From Branchiostoma floridae (lineage: Eukaryota > Chordata > Leptocardii > Amphioxiformes > Branchiostomatidae): a stretch of DNA of 64,000 nt. The DNA is taken from assembly GCF_000003815.2 (NCBI RefSeq), contig NC_049989.1:10309382-10373381 (forward strand). The letters run 5' to 3'. The notes beneath the pieces are model-generated. The model was not told where the DNA came from. It saw only the letters and a list, made by a program, of their open reading frames with translations, and did not search any database. A program made the translations under genes and the position numbers. The stretch's first letter is position 1. The number at the start of each line of letters is the position of its first letter. Shown here piece after piece: positions 21,901 to 30,987 of the stretch.

Positions 21901-24900
21901 AAGAAACAGTCTCTTTGCTGTTGGCTACTTTGTCTTAAATAAATTTGATTTCTGTGTACAGAGTCTTGCTTCATGGTCATAAGATTCTTATATGATAGTT
22001 TACGAATTATGCAATTCAAATATGTTTGACCCATGTTTTTTGCGTTTACAGGACAAAAGGGGACAGTTTAAGGATTTGTTTACTCCTGAACTCAGACTCA
22101 CAACTGTACTACTGTGGTTTATATGGTAAATCCTTCTCTTGTACCTTTTTAGGAATTTATATCCACGATAACGTCCTCTGTGTTTGCCAGTTGTAACGCG
22201 GAGGGTGAAGGGTCCATGAACAGTATGGATGCCTTCCTTATTCAAGTATGGTCTCTAGATGAATGTGTTAAGAAAAAAATTGATCAAAACTTGACCACTC
22301 TTTGGCAACTAGTGATGGAGCGCCATGAGTTCAAGCGCGTAAAAAAGTGGGCATCTTAGGGCGGCCCCCGTTATTAGTTTAAGACTGTATGTTGAGAAAC
22401 GTTTTTCAGTCTTATTGCCTAATGTCCTACATGTATGTCAACAGGTTCTCTAATGCCTTCTCCTACTATGGGATAGTCTTGATGACAACTGAGTTGTTCC
22501 AGGCTGAAGACTCAGAAAGTGCAAGTTTCTGCAGTAAGCAATGTCTTCTTGTGTTATTGTTGTTTTCCTCACATTGTGTATCTGAAATTTGCGTAGTCAT
22601 GCCATATTTTAGAATCAAACATGAATGAACTTATTACTCACTGCTAAATATTACTGAGCTTCTTTTCATCATCTCTTCAAGGTGCGAACCAAAAAGACCA
22701 TGCATTGTTTAAGTGTTATGCGGGCTGCAAGTATCTAAATAGGAAAGACTACACAGACTTGCTGTGGACTACAGTAGCAGAGTTTCCAGGTATTGATGTG
22801 TGACACAATTTGTAAAACAACTTAGAGTTTATATCAATTTTCTTCGAACAATGACTGTTTATTAAAGGTAGAGAACGTACCTCCAAATTTTCGATGTCTG
22901 TCATTACATCTTGGACGCGGAGAATGGTCTAGTCTCAATCTCGTGAGAGAATACGAGACTAGACCAGGCTTGATTAGAGTTTGCATACTCTTCTTTATAC
23001 CCCTGTCACATTTGGCGAAAATCGATCGGACGACAATTCTGCGGCAATCGCCCGAGCCTCGCTTATAATAATAACTTTATTGCACAACAATATTAATTGT
23101 ACAGCATATAAAGTATGGCTTATATGTGACTCGGACGGTTTTCAGGTGAAAATACACGCAAACTTCTTTCGATCTTGAATATGGCCAATCTTCCATCAAT
23201 ACGCCCGAAGATCGTGGATAATGTGTCAGGGGTATTAGAAAGTTGTGTCAATGTGATGTATAACTATTAATATACATACAACATTATGTATAATGATGAC
23301 AAAAAACAAACTAAGGAGGATTTATTTTGGTGTAAAATCCCCTTGCATAAGCTTACTAGAAAAGTTTATGTTGCCTCTTAAAAGTTTAAACTTTAAAGTA
23401 CAGTTTCACTGTTATCATCAAACCCAGTAATGTCCAGATAAAGAATGATGCAGTTGTTTGATTTATTTACAAGTAAGTTGAATTTGTTTACAAAAGTAAG
23501 GCAAATGTTATGTACAAAAGTAAGTCAAATTGCATATTCATTTCAACATCTGGAGATTTTATCATATAAGACTGGTAAGAACTTCTAAAAGAATATCGAT
23601 ATCTCAACAAAGCCTCTTATCTTTTAAAAAAAAAAGACCTTAACATTTTTTAAAAGCCTTTTGAGATTATTTGAAACATCTCAAGATTAAGTCAACTAGT
23701 ATGAATATTAACTAAAATATTTCGAAATTTATGACAAAATCCTAAGATGCTTTAAAAAGATCTCAAAATTTAGGACAAAATCTTAAGATGCTTGGAATAA
23801 ATCTGAAGATTTTTATTTTTAATGAACCATGAAGACTTTGAGTCACTATGATTTGTTGTATAACGTCATCTATTTTTACAAAATATGAGATATGTAAATC
23901 TTACACGTAAACGGTTAGAGAATTTAAGCCATAGGTGATCTGCTAGGGCAAAAATAATCCGCTTTTCATTTCCGTCTTTCCCAGGACTATTAGTAACCAT
24001 GCTGATTATAGAGTGGTTAGGAAGGAAGCGTACCATGGCCCTGGAGTTTGTCGTCTTTGCCTTCTTCACATTCCTACTCCTGACTTGTGGTGGAAGGTAT
24101 TTATAAAGCCATACCAAATTTGCTTTTTAGTTATTTTCAGAATGATGAAAATATAGAGGACATCATGAGCATCATAAAACTTTAATATGACAGTCTGTAT
24201 TTAAAAAAAATGATTTCACCAAGGTAACGTTATACATTTGTAACTGCAATATCCACTGGAGTTAAATGTATTTCTTGATTTGTTTTGTTTTTCCAGAACA
24301 TGGTTGACCATCTTTATCTTCATTGGGAGAGCCTTTATTTCTGGAGCATTCCAGGCTGCTTACGTCTACACACCAGAGGTACGTGGAAGAGTTGTCTGTT
24401 TTTCTTTTTTTTTACCATAAGGAAACGCCATGGTAACTATTTGTTATTTACAGTTCATTCAGGGCTCAAAATCCTTTTTTCTGCATACCGGCTGCACTAG
24501 TGCAGGTAACACTGAAAATTACCTGCACCAGACAGATTTTACCTGCACCACTCTGAATTTTTAAAGTATGAATCCTACGAAAATTGTTCAGGAACCATTG
24601 CTTTTTTTTTCTTCTATACTTATTTATGTGTATAAAACCCAGTACATGGGCCAGTGCAGATTAGGTGCAGGTAGACACCAGAAATATCTACACAGCTCCA
24701 ATTTTACCTGCCCTACACTAACCTGCATATGAAGGTGGTATTTCGAGCCCTGCCATTGAATCAGGGAAATTCCCCAAGCTCTTTTCAACAAGCACAACAG
24801 TGGACCACAGCATAATGTTCTTTCTTATATAAGGACTTTTTCAAATTGGCTCTTTCTAGTAGCCTGCAGTTTGGGTCAACAATTATTGAGCCAAAATTTG

Positions 24901-25998
24901 ACCTCACAACCTCTTTGTCCAGGGACAGGCCTAGGGTCATTATAACCACTGGAATGTACAATGATTGCAATTTAAGAACCTTAGAGAAGATTTTGCTCAT
25001 TGTCCATTGTACCAAGTTGAAGATAATAAAGTCAGCTAAGGACAACTTTTCTCATACCCGGTACGTTGAACTAAAATTTCTACTGTTACGGTTGTGTATA
25101 GTATCGGATAGTACAAAGCTCTTTGTTGTTCTTGCCACACATGGTGGAATAAGATTCTTTTTTCTGTACACTAACTGAGGTGCATCTCATTTAATACGAT
25201 AATTGCATATTATTTTCAGATCTACCCCACAACAACAAGAGCCCTGGGGCTGGGGACGTGCAGTGGAGTGGCCCGCCTGGGAGCACTGATCACCCCTTTT
25301 GTTGCACAGGTTTGTTTCTGTCCCGTGACATACATTGTCAAACTGATATCGGCTTTTTTCTAACTGTTTATCCCTTGTTGTAAGGTCTATTAGCAGCTTG
25401 CATATGGTGCTAGTAACATTGACTGAAAATAAGTTGAATGTGATGGTATTGCTTACCTTTTTAGGCTGCCCTCTTTTTGTAGATTTCTCAAATTTGAGAA
25501 TTTTTAAAGTAAGCTGCAGTCCAATGAGATTTTTATACACACATTTGTCAAGCAGATGCTATGCAGCTTGTGATGGTGTGCATTTTCATCTATTTACAGT
25601 TATTACGTCAGTAGTTAATACAGTAACTGCTGCTGTCATTTCTTAGGAGTTTATTATAATAAGACTTTAAAGTTAGTACAACATTGGGAGGCAAAACTAT
25701 AATAGTTGTCGTAGGCACAGAATTGGATGTGACTCCAGTATTGGAAACAAATTCAAAAACAATGTGATGCCTGCATGATGTTAATTTTGCTTGCAAAAAA
25801 AAGCAGTATTAACATTCATCATAATTCCTTTCCCACAAACCACAGGTGATGTTGAAATCTTCCATCTACCTGACTGTGTCTGTGTACGGCACCATTTGTG
25901 TTCTGGCTGCCATTGCCTGTTTGCTGCTTCCCATAGAGACCAAGGGGCGGAGCATGCAAGAGACTGGGCAGCCTAGTACACAGTCACAAACTCGGTGA
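9760..25998 (+). CDS. SVOP: SVOP: synaptic vesicle 2-related protein, MFS transporter (spliced gene)
   Basis: Sixteen coding exons: 9760-9934, 15450-15572, 16450-16535, 16905-17003, 17507-17578, 18312-18436, 19809-19872, 20488-20613, 21397-21529, 22052-22125, 22445-22533, 22682-22789, 23985-24096, 24297-24378, 25220-25309, 25846-25998. They give about 569 residues, near vertebrate SVOP (about 550). Visible signatures are [11 protein letters not shown] before TM1, [11 protein letters not shown] in TM1, the MFS loop [20 protein letters not shown] in TM4, LPESAR after TM6, [11 protein letters not shown] between TM8 and TM9, and [11 protein letters not shown] at the C-terminus. The family consists of 12-helix vesicle membrane proteins related to SV2 with no firmly known substrate. 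All junctions are GT..AG and phase-consistent except exon 9, which carries a one-base frameshift (about 21509), probably a sequence error. Introns total about 14.5 kb. Confidence 0.93.
13759..13934. mobile_element. CAGGGCTCGAAAT-type repeat with TGCAGGTAA units, copy 1
   Basis: Begins CAGGGCTCAAAATTCCACC and ends TTCAAGCCCTG. Internal units such as GTGGTGCAGGTAAAATTT and TGGTTCCTGAACAATTTT recur in 24460-24752 and 38391-38740. This copy is shortened. Confidence 0.7.
14172..14283 (+). CDS. SVOP: SVOP probable alternative first exon
   Basis: ATG at 14172 opens [20 protein letters not shown] and runs 37 codons to donor GCAG|GTAGTG in phase 1. That is the phase needed to join exon 2 at 15450. 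Upstream, TCTAG abuts the exon in a phase that cannot accept exon 1 in frame. I therefore read it as an alternative start with its own 5' leader, giving a shorter N-terminus that lacks the VKFRR block. No transcript evidence is available here. Confidence 0.45.
14496..14854. mobile_element. CAGGGCTCGAAAT-type repeat, GGTGCAC subfamily
   Basis: Ends CAGGGCTCGAAATTC and GTATTTCGAGCCCTG are flanked by the direct repeat AGGTT (14491-14495, 14855-14859). The inside is filled with TTGGGTGCACC units instead of the TGCAGGTAA units of its relatives. The 5-bp duplication is exact. Superfamily is uncertain; the termini are hAT-like, but hAT elements normally duplicate 8 bp. Confidence 0.75.
15450..15572 (+). 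CDS. SVOP: SVOP exon 2, acidic N-terminal segment
   Basis: Acceptor CACAGCAG|CT, phase 1; donor CCCG|GTAATA, phase 1. Encodes [20 protein letters not shown] and a following leucine/proline-rich part. An in-frame ATG two bases into the exon could also start translation. N-terminal residues about 59-99; poorly conserved region of the family. Confidence 0.8.
16450..16535 (+). CDS. SVOP: SVOP exon 3, [11 protein letters not shown] signature
   Basis: Acceptor TTTGTGCAG|AC, phase 1; donor TGG|GTAAGT, phase 0. Encodes [20 protein letters not shown] and the start of TM1 (LSVLTGLSW). This is the most diagnostic SVOP/SV2 block. Confidence 0.93.
16905..17003 (+). CDS. SVOP: SVOP exon 4, TM1
   Basis: 33 codons, phase 0 at both ends. 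[20 protein letters not shown] carries the Asp and Glu of TM1 conserved across SV2-like transporters, then the first luminal loop ([11 protein letters not shown]). Confidence 0.93.
17507..17578 (+). CDS. SVOP: SVOP exon 5, TM2 and MFS motif A
   Basis: 24 codons: TM2 ([14 protein letters not shown]), then the conserved cytoplasmic loop [10 protein letters not shown]. Acceptor TTGCCAG, donor CTA|GTAAGT. Confidence 0.93.
17823..17905 (-). mobile_element. LINE 3' end fragment in SVOP intron 5
   Basis: On the minus strand a frame reads [20 protein letters not shown], then IRATSTPG and a stop, followed at once by (ATG)n. A short basic C-terminus with an [10 protein letters not shown]-type motif before a microsatellite tail is typical of CR1/L2-like reverse-transcriptase proteins. 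The element is 5'-truncated; nothing upstream is recognisable. Confidence 0.5.
18045..18115. repeat. GC-rich hairpin repeat
   Basis: Arms GGCCGCCCTAAGATGCC and GGGCATCTTAGGGCAGCC pair almost perfectly, with a short spacer holding another CCCTAAGATGCC. One arm and its CCCCCGTTA edge recur at 22347-22375. Confidence 0.65.
18312..18436 (+). CDS. SVOP: SVOP exon 6, TM3-TM4
   Basis: Acceptor CCTGTAG, phase 0; donor CAGTC|GTGAGT, phase 2. Encodes TM3 ([18 protein letters not shown]) and TM4 with [16 protein letters not shown]. Confidence 0.93.
18472..18843. mobile_element. TTAA-flanked foldback MITE, copy 1
   Basis: Whole element is a long imperfect palindrome: AACAAGTCGCACGAGGAT pairs with ATCCTCGTGCAACTTGT, and both halves carry GTAAATGTG..ATACAGTGCA. 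Ends are TTAA-AGGC and GGTTGCCT-TTAA. Same family as 41011-41390 and 44466-44825. TTAA targets are used by piggyBac and a few other DNA transposons. Confidence 0.8.
19637..19700. mobile_element. Partial MITE of the GGTAACCTATATCCGTTGT family
   Basis: Carries GGGGTAACCTATATCCGTTG and TTTAGGGATATCAAG, matching the left half of the copies at 27478-27691 and 54114-54310. The right half is absent. Confidence 0.6.
19809..19872 (+). CDS. SVOP: SVOP exon 7
   Basis: Enters in phase 2 and leaves in phase 0. Encodes [20 protein letters not shown], the conserved cytoplasmic loop after TM4 (YAEFLP, then a basic cluster). Confidence 0.92.
20488..20613 (+). CDS. SVOP: SVOP exon 8, TM5-TM6
   Basis: 42 codons, phase 0 at both ends. 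TM5 ([17 protein letters not shown]), the LGWRW motif, then TM6 ([16 protein letters not shown]). Confidence 0.92.
21140..21396 (+). repeat. Tandemly repeated splice acceptor and exon-9 start
   Basis: A unit of about 90 bp, ACCATGTTTCT.TCCTACTGCAG-TGGTTAC..GAAAG, then GCCCTGCAGGCAG, TTTTCAGTTCTC and (AAAC)n, occurs at 21197, 21290 and 21377 (first ATG of each). A decayed copy starts near 21142. The first two copies hold decoy 3' splice sites and the first codons of exon 9; only the third continues into the real exon. Units differ by AAAC number and a few substitutions. Confidence 0.85.
21397..21529 (+). CDS. SVOP: SVOP exon 9, with an apparent 1-base insertion
   Basis: Starts [20 protein letters not shown] after CTACTGCAG. 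Through GGGAAA (about 21507) the frame is correct. Past it, the written frame (HGATRGYG) does not match the family and ends in phase 1, while exon 10 needs phase 0. If one base at about 21508-21509 is discounted, the frame reads GKLVLPEAT and leaves in phase 0 at ACG|GTATGG. This aligns with the vertebrate segment GKLIISRQE. The error lies 60 bases from a gap, so a base-calling error is likelier than a real lesion. Confidence 0.85.
21568..21667. other. Assembly gap (100 N)
   Basis: One hundred N, a conventional placeholder for a gap of unknown size. It lies in SVOP intron 9 and its right edge is vector sequence. Confidence 0.98.
21668..21732. other. Cloning-vector contamination (BAC-type, SP6 promoter)
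   Basis: Contains a NotI site GCGGCCGC (21675-21682), a 17/18 match to the phage SP6 promoter TTTAGGTGACACTATAG (21695-21711), GAAGGATC just after it and an EcoRI site GAATTC (21727-21732). This order matches the insert edge of EcoRI-cloned BAC vectors of the pBACe3.6/pTARBAC type. The animal insert resumes after GAATTC. It is not lancelet DNA. Confidence 0.9.
22052..22125 (+). CDS. SVOP: SVOP exon 10, TM7 start
   Basis: Acceptor GTTTACAG, phase 0; donor ATATG|GTAAAT, phase 2. Encodes [20 protein letters not shown] and the first part of TM7. Confidence 0.92.
22347..22375. repeat. Half-copy of the GC-rich hairpin repeat
   Basis: GGGCATCTTAGGGCGGCCCC plus CGTTA matches the right arm and edge of 18045-18115. 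The opposite arm is missing. Confidence 0.6.
22445..22533 (+). CDS. SVOP: SVOP exon 11, TM7 end and luminal loop
   Basis: Enters in phase 2 (completing Trp) and leaves in phase 1. [20 protein letters not shown] is strongly SVOP-like, then an acidic Ser-rich start of the large luminal loop. Confidence 0.92.
22682..22789 (+). CDS. SVOP: SVOP exon 12, luminal loop
   Basis: Phase 1 at both ends. Encodes [20 protein letters not shown] and then [15 protein letters not shown]. The Cys pair matches the loop seen in vertebrate SVOP; WTT.(A/S)EFPG leads into TM8. Confidence 0.92.
22998..23234. mobile_element. TA-flanked MITE, TACCCCTGTCACATT ends
   Basis: Ends are TACCCCTGTCACATTTGGCG and ATAATGTGTCAGGGGTA. 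The inner part (ATCGATCGGACGACAATTC) is shared with 7185-7330, and the terminal block (GATCGGACGAC) with 59116-59756. Confidence 0.7.
23985..24096 (+). CDS. SVOP: SVOP exon 13, TM8-TM9
   Basis: Enters in phase 1 and leaves in phase 2. TM8 ([12 protein letters not shown]), the conserved cytoplasmic loop [10 protein letters not shown], then TM9 ([16 protein letters not shown]). Confidence 0.92.
24297..24378 (+). CDS. SVOP: SVOP exon 14, TM10
   Basis: Acceptor TTTTTCCAG, phase 2; donor GAG|GTACGT, phase 0. [20 protein letters not shown] then TPE, the [10 protein letters not shown](A/T)AYVYTPE signature of SV2-like transporters. Confidence 0.92.
24460..24752. mobile_element. CAGGGCTCGAAAT-type repeat with TGCAGGTAA units, copy 2
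   Basis: Ends CAGGGCTCAAAATCC and GTATTTCGAGCCCTG, flanked by TCATT and CCATT (one mismatch). The inside repeats TTACCTGCACCA and related units in both orientations; shares its layout, inverted, with 38391-38740. Confidence 0.75.
25220..25309 (+). CDS. SVOP: SVOP exon 15, TM11
   Basis: 30 codons, phase 0 at both ends. [20 protein letters not shown] then [10 protein letters not shown]. The (V/I)YPT..RALGLG motif is diagnostic. Confidence 0.93.
25846..25998 (+). CDS. SVOP: SVOP exon 16, TM12 and C-terminus
   Basis: 50 codons then TGA (25996-25998). TM12 ([20 protein letters not shown]), then [14 protein letters not shown], the conserved (L/I)P(I/F)ETKG end of SVOP/SV2 proteins, and a short polar tail. 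Confidence 0.93.
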   Translation: MMLKSSIYLTVSVYGTICVLAAIACLLLPIETKGRSMQETGQPSTQSQTR

Positions 25999-26761
25999 AA
26001 CTGGCCAGTGGATAGACCTACAGATGAAACATACACATTCTGGAGCTGTTTTCCTTTTTTTTGTATTATTAGTTATTTATTGCAAATGAGCTGTGTATTT
26101 CCTGTGTATTTTAACTTATTTTTCATTATCATTGTAAACTAAATGTTAAGGACAATGTCAGTTGCAAACTCAACATAGATGCTATAATACAACTTTTCTG
26201 ATAGAATTATTGAGAATCATGACCTTTTCTTTGTAAATTGAGGTAGCCAAATTTACACTTCCTATATAATGGTTAAAAAGTTCTCCAAACCAGCAACTTG
26301 GGACAAAAATGACCGAATACAATCACTGAATGTTATATGTTTCTTCAAATTATATACATTTCAAAATAATATTATGAATTTCAGTGCAAAAATACCAGTA
26401 GGTTGATGCTAAACATTTACAGTATTCGTTAGAAAACTTATGGTGTAAAACTCTACAGTTGACTTTTTTGAAAATTCATCTTACACATGTACCTTGTGCT
26501 AATTGACAGACAACGATGAAAAATGTGATATTTGTGTTTCAAAGAATGGAAAAATCATTATATACACATTATACAACTACTGGACGTTTCAAAATGTTTA
26601 TTCATAGAGACTTCTTAACACCATTTTGCTTTTATAAAGCAAGTTCTGTTATAGAAATATCTTCAGCTGTAGCAGACTTATATCCGATAGAATAGACATT
26701 AGTTATGACCCTTTTAATGGGCTTCATCTTATAATTATTTTTGTCGCTTATTGTGTAATGC

Positions 26762-26957
26762 TAGTTTACCTTTATTTGGCGGTAACCTTTATCCGTTGCA
26801 GTGTATTTTGCGGTATCAAGTCTATAAATGGTGTTTTCAAATTGCAGTATTTTGATAATATTGTAATTTGAAACCACAGTCATTCAACTTGATATTCCTA
26901 AATACACTGTCTTAATGAAACAACGGATATAGGTTGCCTATGAATAAAGGTAAACAT
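26762..26957. mobile_element. MITE of the GTTCACCTTTATCCG family, copy 1
   Basis: Left TA-GTTTACCTTTAT, right ATAAAGGTAAAC. Inner arms carry GTAACCTTTATCCGTTG / CAACGGATATAGGTTGC and a central inverted pair built on TTTGAAACCAC. Diverged copy of 27478-27691. Confidence 0.7.
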
Positions 26958-27477
26958 GCCTTACTACTAGAAAATAAATAACTTGGTTGCAACAAAAAAA
27001 AAATCTGCACTGAGCTTTCTTGGCATGGCCAAGTCATCAAATCATGAAAACGTATGTGGTATTTTACAATGTTGTACAATCATAGCTATATGTGATTTAA
27101 ATATTGTGGGGCTGCAAGTACTATCATGTAGAAAAGAAGGCAGTTAACCAGAATTGCTCAGCTCCTCTTGGTTAAACTTTGTAAATGTATATTTTGGATC
27201 ATTCCAACTTCTTGATTTGTGTTTGAGTCATTAAAAAAAACTATGTCAGAAATAATGATGTATCTATTCTGAAAGAAAACATTATAACTTACGAAACCTC
27301 AAATGTGATTTTTATGTCAAAATGTGTAATATAATAGGAACCAAGTACAGTTGTGACTATGTGATAAATGTATATAAAAGTCATGTGCTTGTTTAAATTG
27401 TATATGTTGAGAAGTATATGTTGTTACAGAGAGAACTGAACATGACAAATAATTATGACCTCCAAACTAGCTAACGA

Positions 27478-27691
27478 TAGTTCACCTTTATCCGCGTTGT
27501 AACCTATATTCGTTGTTCTTGAAAACGGGTTATTTATGGATGTCAAGTCGTCATTCAGTGGTTTCAAATTGCACTTTTGTTCAGAATATTACTAGTTTGA
27601 AACTACCGTTTGTCGACTTGATAGTCCTAAATACTCTGTTTTAAGTACATGTACAACAGATATAGGTTACCCCGCGGATAAAGGTGAACTA
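27478..27691. mobile_element. MITE of the GTTCACCTTTATCCG family, copy 2
   Basis: Ends TA-GTTCACCTTTATCCGCG and CGCGGATAAAGGTGAAC-TA, bounded by TA. Arms continue as GTAACCTATATTCGTTGT / ACAGATATAGGTTAC. Best-preserved copy. Related pieces lie at 19637, 26762, 40885, 54114 and 59235. Confidence 0.8.
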
Positions 27692-29137
27692 AGAATACAC
27701 GGTATCTGTATAGTCATGGGAAAAACAAAAAAAGATATTTTAGATATGTTAATGAAGTGGTGGGAATGATAGTTTAGATTTGAGTCCGATCAAAGTCTAC
27801 AGTTAATGTGGAAAAAATGTGTTTTAACTGTGAAGTATGTATGTTCGAAAAAGGAACAGAACAGAGTCACTATAGATGCAGAATTAAAATGTGCAGAATC
27901 AATTAGAAAGACTGACTTTCAAGAACCAAGACAGTAACGTTACATGTCAGAAATGCCATATCTCAACATTTCAATGTATTACAATTACGGAAAATACATT
28001 TAAGTTATTTGAAATCGTGGAAGACGTGTGGAAACTTAAGCTTGCTGTGAAATCTTCCACAAATGAACACATTGATAGAAAATATTAAATAAGTATTAGA
28101 TAGGTCACACACCACTTTAATGTCCAGTTTAAGTTCCAGGATTTGATATATTTGTTGCTGAAGAGAAATTTCAACATAAAAGAACATGCAAACGTGTATA
28201 CCTTGGTACACATCGTTTTAGGGACAGAATATTAAAGTCCTATGCAGATTTTCTTTCCTGTTCAATTTTGGCTTAAATGAACGTGAACAAAATAATTGAA
28301 TTAGTGTGGCCTTCCAATGCTGTATTGTAGAAACGTCTATAAGGTTAATCTACATGTACAATATCGCTACATGTTGGGAACTGAATTGCTGAGTCAATGT
28401 GAAGCTACCAGGCAGCTTGGAAACGTTTATTTTATAATTTACGTTAGTTTCTAGTCTGAAATCTCATTTCAGTCTCAAAAAGAAATAAACAGTCTGTATT
28501 GCAAACCCTTTGAACGTTTTCAGTGACTCGTCGTACATGCATATGGGATAATATCAGTGATTATATTTAACTAATATTGTGTACTATGAATATGATGCCT
28601 TATACATTATTTGTGATAGGGGATTATTCCGGTTAAGAGAACTCCACGGAGTAACTGTTTTGGAATATTGTAAGTGTGGATTCCAAATGTGATACTAACT
28701 GAAGAATGATTCAGAAGAACTAGTTTTTGCCCAACTTGCAAAGAATACTAAACGATAAACAGGTAATAGTATACCAAATCACACGACAAATAAGCGTTTT
28801 CTTCTCTTAAGCTGTGACTTCTCTTCCCGTGCCTTATACAAAGGAATGTACGTAGTAGATTTGCCAAAGTTATGTATTGGCATGGGCTTGAATATACAAT
28901 GTACTTCCCACGTCGTCACGTCAGAGAGATGAGATTTCTTGTTCAGACAGATGACGACAAATTCAGGTTTTGCATGTACATGTGCTGCAGTAGCCAGCTG
29001 TTTTAAACGGTAGATGCAACACTTCCACTGGCAAACTCTGCAGATCTGAAAGCATCGGTTAAAGTCATAGGATGATTTTACATCTACGGTTGTTCCTTCC
29101 ATTGCTGTTCAACCAAAACGAAGTATCAACTGTAAAA

Positions 29138-30133
29138 ATGAAAGTAAGTGGACTGTTACTGATCGCTACGTTGGTATCTATGGGGTCGGGTTGCTATTGT
29201 CTGCCAGCTAACTGTGAGATACAGCACAGTTCTTACTTTCAAACATCAGCCGTTGATTGTAATTTTCTGAAACTTACTGCAATTCCTGAGGGCATACCAT
29301 CCAACGCTGAACGACTTCTGGTCAAGTTCAATAACATCGCAAGCGTAACCAAGCTGCCGCAACTACCGAAACTGCAAGTGCTAAACCTAGGCAGGAACTC
29401 CATTGAATCGTTTTCCTGGGTGTCGTTTCGGACTCTGCCATGTTTGAAGTATTTATACTTAAACTATAACCAACTACGGTACGTGCGTTTGGGGAGCGTC
29501 ATTGAGTATTTGCCGAAGCTGACTCACGTTGATGTCAGTTTTAACAAGCTCACGTCGCTGTCTGAATACGAAGTGGGGTTGCCACAGGTGACCGCGGTCT
29601 GGATCGAGGGAAACCCTTTTCACTGTGACTGCAACCTGTCCTGGCTGATAGGCAAGATGGTGTGCTTACAGGCCTGCAAGGGGAAAGATCGGCAGGCCTG
29701 TTGCCGGTCGTGTTCAGCCTGTTTTGTTGCCGACTACCCAAAATATGCAAACAGGGCTGCCTGCAACAGTCCAAGTCGACTGAATCGGTTGCCTTTGTCG
29801 AACGTATCCACCCAGTTGACTTGTGAACTCCACCAGTCGACCACAAGAGCCGCCATGGCCCCAGCAAATGGGAGTCCAAAAGCTGGGCAGTCTCAGGAAA
29901 TAGCAACCAGCTTCGTGCAAGTGAGCCCTCATCATGACACCAGCTCCAAACTAACTGAGCATAACAAGGACGCAGGTACAAATACTTCTGGCCCCATCGA
30001 CGGTTCAGGTGCGGGTAAATCCAAAATGGCAAACGGAATGATAATCACTCATCGACACATTTTACTCAGCACCATGGCAGGGACGATGGGTTTCCTGACT
30101 ACGATGATAATGTGCTATCGCCTGAAGAAGTAA
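29138..30133 (+). CDS. LRR transmembrane protein, paralog 1 (short tail)
   Basis: 331 residues in one exon. I chose ATG 29138 because it gives a clean signal peptide (MKVSGLLLIATLVSMGSGCY) and matches the paralog start; the frame is open 22 codons further upstream. Domains: signal peptide about 1-20; short Cys-containing LRR N-cap; about four leucine-rich repeats (LQVLNLGRNSIESF, LKYLYLNYNQLRYV, LTHVDVSFNKLTSL) to about 155; C-cap NPFHCDCNLSWL with extra clustered Cys (CLQACKG..QACCRSCSAC); Ser/Thr-rich stalk; C-terminal TM (LLSTMAGTMGFLTTMIMCY), then RLKK and stop. Probably a cell-surface ligand-binding protein. GAA|GTAATG at the stop codon could act as a donor, so a longer form is possible. 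Confidence 0.85.
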   Translation: MKVSGLLLIATLVSMGSGCYCLPANCEIQHSSYFQTSAVDCNFLKLTAIPEGIPSNAERLLVKFNNIASVTKLPQLPKLQVLNLGRNSIESFSWVSFRTLPCLKYLYLNYNQLRYVRLGSVIEYLPKLTHVDVSFNKLTSLSEYEVGLPQVTAVWIEGNPFHCDCNLSWLIGKMVCLQACKGKDRQACCRSCSACFVADYPKYANRAACNSPSRLNRLPLSNVSTQLTCELHQSTTRAAMAPANGSPKAGQSQEIATSFVQVSPHHDTSSKLTEHNKDAGTNTSGPIDGSGAGKSKMANGMIITHRHILLSTMAGTMGFLTTMIMCYRLKK

Positions 30134-30146
30134 TGCTAAAGCTATA

Positions 30147-30323
30147 TACAGTAGAAGCCGCTTAATTGCACACCCCATATGCCAGTGAATTTTGTGCAAT
30201 TATCCGATTGGTGTAACAAAGCGAATTTATTTAGCTGGACCAGACCACCACAGAATTTGGGATTTCGTGCAATTGTCAAAAATGTGTATTTATCCGTTGT
30301 GCAATTAACTGGCTTCTACTTTA
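30147..30323 (+). mobile_element. CAGTAGAAGCC MITE (pogo/Tigger-like ends), copy 2
   Basis: TA-CAGTAGAAGCCGCTTAATTG at the left and GGCTTCTACT at the right. Aligns end to end with the reverse complement of 8006-8180. It lies 14 bases after the stop codon of LRR paralog 1, so it may form part of that transcript's 3' end. Confidence 0.75.
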
Positions 30324-30486
30324 GCCATAAGTTGAATAAGGCTGTTTAAGAAGTAACAGAAGAAGGGACTGAGTCAACTACAGCTTACAACTGAATCTCT
30401 AACATAACATATGCATAGCCAAAACATTATAAATCTCTCTGTACGTATACTACCACTGTGGATTCTACCAGTGTGACCATCTTTGT

Positions 30487-30987
30487 GGGGCCGCGTAGCA
30501 CAGTGGTATTGTATTCGGCCCGTGATCGAGAGGTCGCCGGTTCGAATCCGCCTACCGTGATGCCGGTCTTGTGCCCTTGGGAAAGGCACTTTACACGACT
30601 TTCCTCACTTTACTCAAGTGAAAAATGAGTCGTCCTTCGGATAGGACGTTAAATGGAGGTCCCGTGTATGGGGAGAGCCATACCCCATGCACGTTAAAGA
30701 ACCCCCACACGTGCGATGGTGCGGTGTGCGTTGGTGCAAATCCTTCTGTCGGGAGTTGGTGATTCACTTCAAATCACCCGGATGGAGGCCTGGCGAACCT
30801 CTGTCTCGTATCAGCCACATGGTGAATTACATCATTCACCCGGACGGGAGACCTGGCGCATCCCCGTCTTGTAATTAGCCTACGAAAGGGTATGTCACCC
30901 CGTAAGGGGCGGTATAACCCCGTCGTGTGTAGACATGTGCGAACATGTCTACATTTGATCACGTCGACCGATGATGATGATGATGAT
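30487..30987 (+). mobile_element. tRNA-derived SINE, full length (~500 bp)
   Basis: The head is tRNA-like: GTAGCACAGTGG (box A, about 30495) and GGTTCGAATCC (box B, 30539-30549). The body contains CACGTTAAAGAACCC and GGACGTTAAAT, blocks common in metazoan SINEs. It ends in (GAT)n. The last 90 bp recur at 49492-49577. The tRNA-like head is not a functional tRNA gene: no acceptor stem closes. Confidence 0.8.

Larger units (their letters stand above)
25999..29137. other. SVOP 3' flank and intergenic region
   Basis: Likely holds the SVOP 3' untranslated region. AATAAA occurs at 26943 (inside a MITE) and 26973, but I cannot tell which polyadenylation site is used. Two MITEs of one family lie at 26762-26957 and 27478-27691. 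No other coding sequence recognised. Confidence 0.5.

Noticed and set aside
21530-22051. Missing SVOP mini-exon inside the gap to fix the exon 9/10 phase
   Set aside because: A single-base correction in exon 9 restores both the phase and the similarity to vertebrate SVOP, so no extra exon is needed.
29072-29137. Upstream start for LRR paralog 1 (22 extra residues)
   Set aside because: It would put a second hydrophobic segment before the true signal peptide; the paralog starts at the equivalent of 29138.
30487-30560. Possible tRNA gene
   Set aside because: Box A and box B are present but no acceptor stem pairs, and the sequence continues into a 500-bp SINE body with a (GAT)n tail. The same holds for 42918 and 57694.
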